From assembly GCF_016916835.1 (NCBI RefSeq), contig NZ_JAFFIX010000035.1, forward strand, positions 1 through 51,808: a DNA stretch of 51,808 bases. The letters are read 5' to 3'. The number at the start of each line of letters is the position of its first letter. The stretch's first letter is position 1. This stretch comes from Actinacidiphila bryophytorum. Lineage in GTDB: Bacteria; Actinomycetota; Actinomycetes; Streptomycetales; Streptomycetaceae. This document shows, piece after piece, positions 8,547-16,153 of this stretch. The notes under the pieces were generated by a model that did not search any database, was not told the origin of the DNA, and worked only from the letters and a program-made list of their open reading frames with translations. The position numbers were made by a program, and so were the translations under genes.

Positions 8547-8574
8547 GTGACGACTTCGTAGACACGCGTAGACT
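8547..8574 (+). promoter_or_regulatory. Promoter giving a leaderless lacI-type transcript
   Basis: GTGACG at 8547-8552, a 16-base spacer and TAGACT at 8569-8574 form a good actinobacterial promoter. Seven bases separate the -10 from the GTG at 8582, so the start codon would be the first transcribed triplet. No Shine-Dalgarno is present. The sequence CGTAGAC occurs twice across this element and may be part of an operator. Confidence 0.55.
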
Positions 8575-8581
8575 TCCCGTC

Positions 8582-9607
8582 GTGCCCAAGGTGACGCGCG
8601 ACGACGTGGCCAGGCTGGCGGGGACCTCCACCGCGGTCGTCAGCTACGTCATCAACAACGGACCCCGGCCGGTAGCCCCGGCCACCCGCGAGCGGGTGCT
8701 CGCGGCCATCAAGCAGCTCGGCTACCGCCCGGACCGTGTGGCCCAGGCGATGGCCAGCCGCAGAACCGACCTGATCGGCCTGATCGTCCCCGACGCGCGC
8801 CAGCCCTTCTTCGCGGAGATGGCGCACGCGGTCGAACAGGCCGCGTCCGAGCGCGGAAAAATGGTGCTGGTCGGCAACTCCGACTACCTCGACGAGCGCG
8901 AGGTCCACTACCTGCGGGCCTTCCTCGGCATGCGGGTCTCCGGGCTGATCCTCATCAGCCAGGGCCTCAGCGACAACGCCGCCACCGAGATCGACGCGTG
9001 GGACGCCCGGGTGGTGCTGCTGCACGAACGGCCCGAGGCCATCGACGACATCGCGGTGCGCACCGACGACATCGGCGGCGCGCAGCTCGCGGTGCGCCAC
9101 CTGCTGGAGCACGGCCACGACTACGTGGCCTGCCTCGGCGGCACCGAGGTCACCCCGGTGATCGGCGACCCCGTCACCGACCACGTCGTCGGCTGGCGGC
9201 GGGCCATGGAGGAAGCCGGTCGGTCCACCGAGGGCCGCCTCTTCCAGGCCCCCTACAACCGCTACGACGCCTACGAGGTCGCGCTCGACCTGCTCGCCGG
9301 GCCCGACCGGCCCCCTGCCATCTTCTGCGCCACCGACGACCAGGCCATCGGCGTCCTGCGGGCCGCCCGCGAACTGCGCATCGACGTGCCCGAGCAGCTT
9401 GCCGTCGCCGGCTTCGACGACGTCAAGGAGGCGGCACTCGCCGACCCGCCGCTGACCACGGTCGCCTCCGACCGCCAGGGCATGGCCCGCGCGGCGGTCG
9501 ACGCGGTCCTCGACGACTCCCTCCGCGTCCCGGGCGCCAAACGCGAACGCCTCCGCCAATTCCCTTCCCGCCTCGTGGTCCGCAACTCCTGCGGCTGCCA
9601 CACCTGA
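8582..9607 (+). CDS. LacI-family transcriptional regulator
   Basis: 341 aa from the GTG at 8582; a longer frame back to 8507 would overlap glnR and break the promoter described just upstream. The N-terminal helix-turn-helix is TRDDVARLAGTSTAVVSYVI with hinge YRPDRVAQAM. The periplasmic-binding-protein-like effector domain runs from GLIVPDARQPFFAEM to FDDVKEAALADPPLTTV. It ends in NSCGCHT, an unusual Cys-rich tail (CGC). It lies directly behind glnR and the pairing appears conserved in Streptomyces. No sugar genes are adjacent, so the target regulon is unknown. Confidence 0.9.
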   Translation: MPKVTRDDVARLAGTSTAVVSYVINNGPRPVAPATRERVLAAIKQLGYRPDRVAQAMASRRTDLIGLIVPDARQPFFAEMAHAVEQAASERGKMVLVGNSDYLDEREVHYLRAFLGMRVSGLILISQGLSDNAATEIDAWDARVVLLHERPEAIDDIAVRTDDIGGAQLAVRHLLEHGHDYVACLGGTEVTPVIGDPVTDHVVGWRRAMEEAGRSTEGRLFQAPYNRYDAYEVALDLLAGPDRPPAIFCATDDQAIGVLRAARELRIDVPEQLAVAGFDDVKEAALADPPLTTVASDRQGMARAAVDAVLDDSLRVPGAKRERLRQFPSRLVVRNSCGCHT

Positions 9608-9682
9608 CGTCTGCGCCGGGGGGCGCCCTTCCGCGGGCCGCGGTGGCTTGTGCGGTGCCTATTCGGCGGGGCCGAGCCAATA

Positions 9683-9847
9683 GGGGCGCGGGGAACTGCG
9701 CGCCAAGCCCCCACCGGGGCGCGGGTCGTCACCGACCGAAAGGGGCTGTCCGGTCCTCCCCCAGAGCTCCGCCTGGGGGTGCCCCCATCTCGCTTCGCTC
9801 GGGACCACCGGCCGGTGGGGGGCTGAGCGCGCAGTTCCCCGCGCCCC
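9683..9847. repeat. Intergenic inverted repeat, GGGGCGCGGGGAACTGCGCG family (copy 1)
   Basis: A 20-base arm at 9683-9702 is perfectly complementary to 9828-9847. Inner partly complementary arms lie at 9706-9717 and 9812-9824. The structure occupies most of the 435-base gap between the LacI regulator and the protease gene; I see no ORF in that gap. Further copies lie near 15.65-15.77, 20.05-20.27 and 42.9 kb. A terminator or RNA-stability role is plausible, but there is no T-tract. Confidence 0.85.
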
Positions 9848-10042
9848 CGAAAACGCTCACCCCCTGCGCAAGGGGTGCCGTACAGCCGTCGCGGCCAGCG
9901 GGAGGCACCGTCGGAAGCGGGGGGGGTGGCGGCCCGTCGCCACGTGACGGTGGGTGGAGGGCCGATCTTATATCGGTCATATTGGCCGGGTTCTCAGCGT
10001 GTGCTCAGGCGACTCTCATGTGCGGGACGCACAGTCGTTGAC

Positions 10043-11086
10043 ATGACCGAGAGCAGCCGCAACGGCGGCGAACCCCAGAACCCGCACGACCCGCAGCCTC
10101 CGCTCTACTTCGGCCCCCAGGGGCAGAGCCCGGTCCCGGCGACCCCGCCGCCGCCCCCGTACGAGCCGGGTACCCACCGGCGCCGGCCGCGCAGGCCGAT
10201 CGCGCTGTTCGCCGCCGCCGCCGTCGCGGCCGGCGTGATCGGCGGCGGCGTCGGCGCCGTCATCGGCAACGCCACCGACCACTCGGGCGGCAGCAGCACC
10301 GCCACCGGCGGCGGCAGCGCCGTGGTCAACGCCGCCGCGCTCGACGGCACCGTCGCAGGCGTCGTGAAGGCCGTCGACCCCAGCGTCGTGGAGATCAACG
10401 CAACCTCCGGCCAGGGCAAGGCCACCGGCTCCGGCGTCATCATCACCGCCGACGGCCAGGTCGTCACCAACAACCACGTCGTCGCCGGCGCCAGCCAGAT
10501 CAGCGTCACCTACGCCAACGGCAAGACCGCCACCGCCAGCGTCGTCGGCACCGACTCCGCCAAGGACCTGGCCCTGATCAAGATCCAGGGCGCGAGCGGC
10601 CTGCCCGCCGCCACCCTCGGCGACTCCTCCTCCGTGGCCATCGGCGACCAGGTCGTCGCCATCGGCTCCCCCGAGGGCCTGAGCAACACCGTGACCAGCG
10701 GCATCGTCTCCGCCCTCAACCGCGACGTGACCGTGCCGGTCGAGAACGGCGACAGCCAGGGCCAGGGCTTCGGCGGCAACGGCAGCGGGCGCGGCGACCA
10801 GTGGCCGTTCTCCTTCGGCGGCAACCAGTACAACGGCGACACCGGCAGCTCCACCACCACGTACAAGGCGATCCAGACCGACGCCTCCCTCAACCCCGGC
10901 AACTCCGGCGGCGCCCTGATCAACATGGCCGGGCAGATCGTCGGCATCAACTCCGCGATGTACTCCGACTCCTCCTCCGGCTCGTCCTCCTCCTCGTCCG
11001 GCAGCGTCGGCCTCGGCTTCGCCATCCCGGTCAACACCGTCAAGGCCGACCTCGCGAACCTGCGCGCCGGCGGCACGAACCAATGA
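10043..11086 (+). CDS. HtrA-like trypsin-type serine protease, membrane-anchored, no PDZ
   Basis: 347 aa. A Pro-rich cytoplasmic tail ending in RRRPRRPIALF leads to one membrane helix at about 55-77, and the protease domain lies outside the membrane. The catalytic triad is clear: His145 in TNNHVV, Asp175 in AKDLALIKI and Ser288 in NPGNSGGAL. The chain stops right after the S1 domain (VGLGFAIPVNTV), so the PDZ domain typical of DegP/HtrA is absent. It precedes a two-component pair by about 40 bases and is likely co-transcribed with it. Envelope protein quality control or signal processing is the inferred role. Confidence 0.9.
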   Translation: MTESSRNGGEPQNPHDPQPPLYFGPQGQSPVPATPPPPPYEPGTHRRRPRRPIALFAAAAVAAGVIGGGVGAVIGNATDHSGGSSTATGGGSAVVNAAALDGTVAGVVKAVDPSVVEINATSGQGKATGSGVIITADGQVVTNNHVVAGASQISVTYANGKTATASVVGTDSAKDLALIKIQGASGLPAATLGDSSSVAIGDQVVAIGSPEGLSNTVTSGIVSALNRDVTVPVENGDSQGQGFGGNGSGRGDQWPFSFGGNQYNGDTGSSTTTYKAIQTDASLNPGNSGGALINMAGQIVGINSAMYSDSSSGSSSSSSGSVGLGFAIPVNTVKADLANLRAGGTNQ

Positions 11087-11125
11087 CCTGCGCCATGCGA
11101 CGCTGAGAGGGTCACGCCACCACCC

Positions 11126-11923
11126 ATGCCCATGCCGAGCAGCGAGGTACCCCCCACCATGAACCCAGGCACCGGCCCCGGACACAGCGCCGGCGAGTCC
11201 GGCGAGGCACCCGCCCGCATCCTGATCGTGGACGACGAGCCCGCCGTACGCGAGGCGCTGCGCCGGAGCCTGGCCTTCGAGGGCTACGACACCGAGCTGG
11301 CCCCCGACGGCATGGCCGCCCTGGAGACCGCCGACACGTACCGCCCCGACGCGATCGTGCTCGACGTCCTGATGCCGCGCATGGACGGGCTGACCACCGC
11401 CCGCCGGCTGCGCGCCACCGGCGTCACCACCCCCATCCTGATGCTCACCGCCCGCGACACCGTCGGCGACCGCGTCACCGGGCTCGACGCGGGCGCCGAC
11501 GACTACCTGGTCAAGCCCTTCGAGCTGGACGAGCTGCTGGCCCGGCTGCGCGCCCTGCTGCGCCGCAGCTCCTACGCCGCTGCCGCCACCGCGGGCGACG
11601 CCGCCGACAACACGCTGGCCTTCGCCGACCTGCGGATGGACGTCACCACCCGCGAGGTCACCCGGGGCGGCCACCCGGTGGAGCTGACCCGCACCGAGTA
11701 CACCCTGCTCGAACTCTTCCTCACCCACCCCCGCCAGGTCCTCACCCGCGAGCAGATCCTCAAGGCGGTGTGGGGCTTCGACTTCGAGCCGTCCTCCAAC
11801 TCCCTCGACGTGTACGTGATGTACCTGCGGCGCAAGACGGAAGCGGGCGGCATGCCGCGCATCGTCCACACGGTGCGCGGCGTCGGCTACGTCCTGCGCG
11901 CCCCCGACGGCGGGCACGCGTGA
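11126..11923 (+). CDS. OmpR-family response regulator (MprA-like)
   Basis: 265 aa if started at 11126; the ATG at 11159 (MNPGTG) is an equally reasonable start. The receiver domain begins RILIVDDEPAVREAL, with phosphoacceptor Asp80 in VLDVLMPRMDG and Lys in DYLVKPFE. The winged-helix output domain contains LTRTEYTLLELFLTHPRQVLT and IVHTVRGVGYVLR. Its stop overlaps the start of the kinase gene as GTGA. Together with the upstream HtrA-like protease, the arrangement resembles the MprAB-PepD envelope-stress module of mycobacteria, although the order here is protease first. Confidence 0.93.
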   Translation: MPMPSSEVPPTMNPGTGPGHSAGESGEAPARILIVDDEPAVREALRRSLAFEGYDTELAPDGMAALETADTYRPDAIVLDVLMPRMDGLTTARRLRATGVTTPILMLTARDTVGDRVTGLDAGADDYLVKPFELDELLARLRALLRRSSYAAAATAGDAADNTLAFADLRMDVTTREVTRGGHPVELTRTEYTLLELFLTHPRQVLTREQILKAVWGFDFEPSSNSLDVYVMYLRRKTEAGGMPRIVHTVRGVGYVLRAPDGGHA

Positions 11924-13317
11924 ACAAGCTCGCCCTGCGCTCGCGGTTGACGCTGCTGACCGCCGTGGCGGTGGCGGTCGCGGTGGCGGCCGTGTCCCTG
12001 GCGTCGTGGTTCATCACCCGGGACCAGCTGGTCACCCAGCTCGACTCCACGCTGCACAGCACCCACGTCGACAACCGCTACCTCACCCAGACGATCGCCA
12101 CCTGTACGTCGTCGGTGCAGACGAACGGCAACGTCCCGCCGAGCCCGGTGGGCGTCCAGATCGTCAAGGCGGACGGGACCCGGTGCGTCGGTCTGGGCAC
12201 GCTGCCGATCAAGGTGCAGGCCCGCGACATCGAGGTGGCCTCCGGCACGGCGGACGCCGTGACCCACAACGCCCGCACCGACAGCGGGCAGTCGGTCAGG
12301 GTCTACACCGAGCCGCTGAACGGGCCGAACGGCGAGTCCACCGGGCTCGCGGTGACGATCTCCCGGCCGCTCGCCGAGATCGACAAGACCCTCACCCACC
12401 TGGCCTGGGTACTGCTCGCCGTCGCCGGCTTCGGCGTGCTGGGCGCGACCAGCGCGGGTCTGTGGATCGCCCGCACGGGGTTGCGGCCGGTCGACCAGTT
12501 GACCGGGACGGTCGAGCACATCGCGCGCACCGAGGACCTGAACGTGCGTATCCCGGTCGAGGGCGAGGACGAGATCGCCAGACTCGGGAAGTCCTTCAAC
12601 GCGATGACGTCCGCGCTGGCGTCGTCCAGGGACCGGCAGCAGCAGCTGATCGCCGACGCGGGGCACGAGCTGCGCACCCCGCTGACCTCGCTGCGGACCA
12701 ACATCGAGCTGCTGGAGCGCAGCGAGGCGACCGGCCGGGCCATCCCGCCGGAGGACCGGCGGGCGCTGCTGGCCTCGGTGAAGGCGCAGATGACCGAGCT
12801 GGCCGCGCTGATCGGCGACCTGCAGGAGCTGTCCAGGCCGGACGCGGGGCCGACGCTGAAGGTCGTGCCGCTGCACGAGATCACCGGCACCGCCCTGCAG
12901 CGGGCCAGGCTGCGCGGCCCCGACCTGACGATCACCGCCGACGTGGCGCCGTGGTTCGTGCGCGGCGAGGCGGCGGCATTGGAGCGGGCGATCGTGAACC
13001 TGCTGGACAACGCGGTGAAGTTCAGCCCGCCCGGCGGGCGGATCGACGTGCGGCTGCAGGGCGGGCGGCTGAGCGTGCGCGACCACGGACCGGGCATCCC
13101 CGCCGAGGAGCTGCCGCATGTCTTCGAGCGCTTCTGGCGCTCGCCGTCCGCGCGGTCGCTGCCCGGCAGCGGGCTCGGGCTGTCGATCGTGGCCCGCACC
13201 GTCCAGCAGTCCGGCGGGACGATCGGGCTGACGCCCGCGCCGGGCGGCGGCACCGAGGCCGCGCTGTACCTGCCGGGTGCCCCGACGGCACCGCCGGACG
13301 CGCCGCCCGAGCCCTGA
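11920..13317 (+). CDS. Sensor histidine kinase (MprB-like)
   Basis: 465 aa from the GTG at 11920. Membrane helices at about 12-32 and 165-185 bracket an extracellular sensor region of about 130 residues. A HAMP domain follows (RPVDQLTGTVEHIAR). The phosphoacceptor is His249 in DAGHELRTPLTSL. The ATP-binding domain shows N-box LLDNAVKFSP, G1 DHGPGIP, F-box FERFW and G2 GSGLGLSIV. It pairs with the response regulator through a 4-base overlap. The sensor region has no family I recognise; envelope stress is the likeliest signal given the protease gene in the same operon. Confidence 0.93.
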   Translation: MNKLALRSRLTLLTAVAVAVAVAAVSLASWFITRDQLVTQLDSTLHSTHVDNRYLTQTIATCTSSVQTNGNVPPSPVGVQIVKADGTRCVGLGTLPIKVQARDIEVASGTADAVTHNARTDSGQSVRVYTEPLNGPNGESTGLAVTISRPLAEIDKTLTHLAWVLLAVAGFGVLGATSAGLWIARTGLRPVDQLTGTVEHIARTEDLNVRIPVEGEDEIARLGKSFNAMTSALASSRDRQQQLIADAGHELRTPLTSLRTNIELLERSEATGRAIPPEDRRALLASVKAQMTELAALIGDLQELSRPDAGPTLKVVPLHEITGTALQRARLRGPDLTITADVAPWFVRGEAAALERAIVNLLDNAVKFSPPGGRIDVRLQGGRLSVRDHGPGIPAEELPHVFERFWRSPSARSLPGSGLGLSIVARTVQQSGGTIGLTPAPGGGTEAALYLPGAPTAPPDAPPEP

Positions 13318-13407
13318 CCGCGTCTCACCATGTGAAATCGCCGTCTCGGATGACGGTAGGCGGCGAATACTTGGCTGCACCATCCACTCGTCGGAGGTGC
13401 GTCGACC

Positions 13408-14604
13408 GTGCGTCGCTGGATCATGCTCGCCCTGGGGACCGCGGCACAGACCGCAGCCTGTGCGTTCGTCTACGGGATCCCGTATCTCGCCGACGAGCTG
13501 CGCACCCGGCAGGACCTCAGCCTGACCCAGGTCGGCCTGCTGGTGTCCTGCCCCACGGTCGGCCTGGTGCTCGCGCTGTACGGGTGGGGCGCCGCCGCCG
13601 ACCGGTGGGGCGAGCGGGTGGTCATCGCCGTGGGACTCGGCGCCGCGGCAGGGGCGCTGGGCGGCGCCGCCTGGGGCGTGCACGGCATGGTGCCGCTCGG
13701 CACCCTGCTGGTGACGGCGGGCGCCGCGGGCGCTTCGGTCTACTCGGCGAGCGGGCGGCTGGTCATGGGCTGGTTCTCGGCGGGCGAGCGCGGCCTGGCC
13801 ATGGGCATCCGGCAGACCTCCACCCCGCTGGGCATGGGCCTGGCCGCACTGGCCACGCCCCCGCTGGCCGGCTCCCACGGGCTGCGCGGCGCCATCGGCT
13901 TCCTCGCCGTGCTGTGCGGGGCCATCGCCGTACTGATCGCGCTCTTCGCCGCCGACCCGGCCAGGCCCGCCGCCAAGAACGCCGAGCCCGCACCCAACCC
14001 CTACCGCGGCTCGCGGCTGCTGTGGCGCATCCACGGCTCGGCCGCGCTGCTGGTCGTCCCGCAGTTCACCGCGGGCGCCTTCGCGCTGGTGCTGCTGGTC
14101 GACGTACGCGGCTGGTCCCCCGTACACGCAGGGCAGCTCATCGCCGCCGCCCAAGGCCTCGGCGCGCTGTCCCGCATCCTGGTCGGCCGCTGGTCGGACC
14201 GGGTCGGCGACCGGCTGCGGCCCATGCGGCAGCTTGCCGTGGTCACCGCCGCCGTGGTCGCGGGCGCCGCCCTGACCACCGCCTTCCCCTCGCCGCTGAC
14301 CGCCGCCGCCCTGGTCGCGGCCATCGCCATCACCTCCAGCACCAACGGGCTGTCCTTCACCTCCACCGCGGAACACGCGGGACCCGCCTGGTCCGGCCGC
14401 GCCCTCGGCGTCCACAACACCGGGCAGAACCTCACCGCCGCGGTCGTACCGCCGCTGATGGCCGCGGTCATCTCCGCCACCGCCTACTGGCCCGGTTTCG
14501 CGCTGGCCGCCGCCACCGCGTGCGCCTCGGCTGCCATCGTCCCGGTGACGCGTGCGGCGCCCGCCCGCCCCGCGGCGGAAGGGACCCGTACGATTCCGGC
14601 ATGA
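13408..14604 (+). CDS. MFS transporter
   Basis: 398 aa with about 12 hydrophobic helices in two halves, separated by a loop rich in Ala, Pro and Lys near residues 185-200. The first half has GWGAAADRWGERVVI, the second GRWSDRVGDRLRPM; both are versions of the MFS G-x-x-x-D-R loop between helices 2-3 and 8-9. The GTG start follows a GGAGGT ribosome-binding site. Its stop overlaps the mshD start as ATGA, so the two are co-translated. Substrate unknown; cotranscription with mycothiol synthase could point to export of conjugates, but that is speculative. Confidence 0.88.
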   Translation: MRRWIMLALGTAAQTAACAFVYGIPYLADELRTRQDLSLTQVGLLVSCPTVGLVLALYGWGAAADRWGERVVIAVGLGAAAGALGGAAWGVHGMVPLGTLLVTAGAAGASVYSASGRLVMGWFSAGERGLAMGIRQTSTPLGMGLAALATPPLAGSHGLRGAIGFLAVLCGAIAVLIALFAADPARPAAKNAEPAPNPYRGSRLLWRIHGSAALLVVPQFTAGAFALVLLVDVRGWSPVHAGQLIAAAQGLGALSRILVGRWSDRVGDRLRPMRQLAVVTAAVVAGAALTTAFPSPLTAAALVAAIAITSSTNGLSFTSTAEHAGPAWSGRALGVHNTGQNLTAAVVPPLMAAVISATAYWPGFALAAATACASAAIVPVTRAAPARPAAEGTRTIPA

Positions 14605-15509
14605 CCGACCGGCGGATCGACACCCTCACCGACCTCCCCGGCGACACCGCGCAGGCGGTGCTCGACCTCATCGCCACCGCCGCCGCGGCGGACGGCCAAC
14701 CCGCGGTCTCGGAACAGGGCCGGCTGCACGTGCGCACCGGGCGCCGGGAGGGCGTACGGCACCTGCTGCTGCGGTCCGGCGACGACCTCGCAGGCTACGG
14801 CCAGATCGAGGACACCGACCCCGTCGAGGCGCCCGCGGCGGAGTTCGTCGTGCACCCCGACCACCGGCTGCACGGGCACGGGCGGGCACTCGGCGAAGCG
14901 CTGCTCGCCGCCAGCGGGCACCGCATGCGGGCCTGGGCGCACGGCGGGCACCCCGCCGCGCGCCACCTGTCCGTACAGCTCGGGCTCAAGCTCTTCCGCG
15001 AGCTGCGGCAGCTGCGGATGCCGCTCGCGCCCGGGGGCGCCGGACTCCCCGAGCCCGTGCTGCCCCCCGGGGTCACCGTACGGACCTTCCGGCCCGGCCA
15101 GGACGACGCGGACTGGCTGGCCGTCAACGCGGCCGCCTTCGCCCACCACCCCGAGCAGGGCTCCCTCACGCAGCGTGACCTCGACGACCGCAAGGCCGAG
15201 CCGTGGTTCGACCCGGCCGGCTTCTTCCTGGCCTTCCGCGGGCCGCGGCTCGTCGGCTTCCACTGGACGAAGGTCCACGACGACCTCGGGCTCGGCGAGG
15301 TGTACGTCGTCGGGGTCGCCCCCGGGGAACAGGGCAGCGGCCTCGGCCGCGCACTCACCGCGATCGGGCTCCGCCACCTCGCCGCCGACCGCGCCCTCCC
15401 GGGCGCCCTCCTCTACGTCGACGCCGACAACGCCGCGGCGCTCGCCGTATACGAACGTCTCGGCTTCACGACCTACGAGCTCGACCTCATGTACAGGACG
15501 GAGTCCTGA
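14601..15509 (+). CDS. mshD: Mycothiol synthase (MshD)
   Basis: 302 aa with two tandem GNAT domains, the MshD layout and length. The enzyme acetylates the cysteinyl amine of Cys-GlcN-Ins with acetyl-CoA, the last step of mycothiol synthesis. The C-terminal domain carries the acetyl-CoA loop GVAPGEQGSGLGRALT and the conserved YVDADNAAALAVYERLGF ending; the N-terminal one has the weaker FVVHPDHRLHGHGRALGEAL. Mycothiol is confined to actinobacteria, which supports the assignment of the organism. Start coupled to the preceding MFS gene. Confidence 0.93.
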   Translation: MTDRRIDTLTDLPGDTAQAVLDLIATAAAADGQPAVSEQGRLHVRTGRREGVRHLLLRSGDDLAGYGQIEDTDPVEAPAAEFVVHPDHRLHGHGRALGEALLAASGHRMRAWAHGGHPAARHLSVQLGLKLFRELRQLRMPLAPGGAGLPEPVLPPGVTVRTFRPGQDDADWLAVNAAAFAHHPEQGSLTQRDLDDRKAEPWFDPAGFFLAFRGPRLVGFHWTKVHDDLGLGEVYVVGVAPGEQGSGLGRALTAIGLRHLAADRALPGALLYVDADNAAALAVYERLGFTTYELDLMYRTES

Positions 15510-15593
15510 CCCGGGATACGCCCCCCGACCTGCCTCTTGCGGTGGCCCGCGCGCCTTCCCCGCCATCGTGGCTGGTCTCGCAGTTCCCCGAGC

Positions 15594-15822
15594 CCCCAGG
15601 TGATTGCCACTTGCTGTGGCGTTGCCTTCTTCCCGCCCATTCGGGCTGGGCGCGCAGTTCCCCGCGCCCCTGGTTGTTGCCCTCTGTGCGCAGAGCCGGC
15701 GCTTTCAGGCGGCGCCCTCTGCGCAGGAGGGTGAGCGTTTTTTCAGGGGCGCGGGGAACTGCGCGCCCCATCACGACGCACCGAAAGACGACCGCCCACC
15801 GCAGGTGGCAATCACCTTGGGG
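15594..15822. repeat. Nested long inverted repeat (copy 2 of the intergenic repeat)
   Basis: Outer arms at 15594-15614 and 15801-15822 (AGGTGATTGCCAC and its complement) are complementary apart from two differences. Inside them is a perfect 25-base inverted repeat, 15648-15672 with 15744-15768, containing the family core CGCGCAGTTCCCCGCGCCCC. The centre holds another partial hairpin and a TTTTTT run at 15738-15743. The whole fills most of the 644-base gap between mshD and ppk. The remaining 330 bases before ppk hold no ORF I can support. Confidence 0.85.
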
Positions 15823-16153
15823 CGCGGCGCAGCCGCAGGTGGCGGGGGCGCGCCCGGAGGGCGGAACATGGGTGCGGGGGATCCCGCGGAAGAAGGACGG
15901 GGGCACCCGGGAGGGTCCGCGCAACCCCGCCGGAGGCGCTGCGCTTGCCTGACGGCAATACTCTCGTTACCAGCGGTTCAACCACCCTTGCGAGCATCGC
16001 GGGATGCAGCCCGCTGCCCCCCACCGCCCACCCCCGCCCGACCTGCCGAAACCCTCGTCCGCACGAGACAATGGAGCGACGGCTGCTGGCCGCCTGACGG
16101 GGGGTGTCGGCCGCGTGTACGACGTGCCGGAACCGGAGGAGGGCTCGCGCACC

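Noticed and set aside
10016..11917. A 633-codon minus-strand open frame
   Set aside because: Antisense shadow of the protease and response-regulator genes, with Val/Gly/Asp repeats and no recognisable domain.
11887..14415. An 842-codon minus-strand open frame
   Set aside because: Gly/Arg/Gln-rich composition with no domain, lying antisense to well-supported kinase and MFS genes. High GC removes stop codons from such frames.
12006..15509. A 1167-codon open frame on the plus strand
   Set aside because: Its first 860 residues are an Arg/Ala/Gly-rich shadow of the histidine kinase and MFS genes. Only the last 302 residues (mshD, from 14601) are real.
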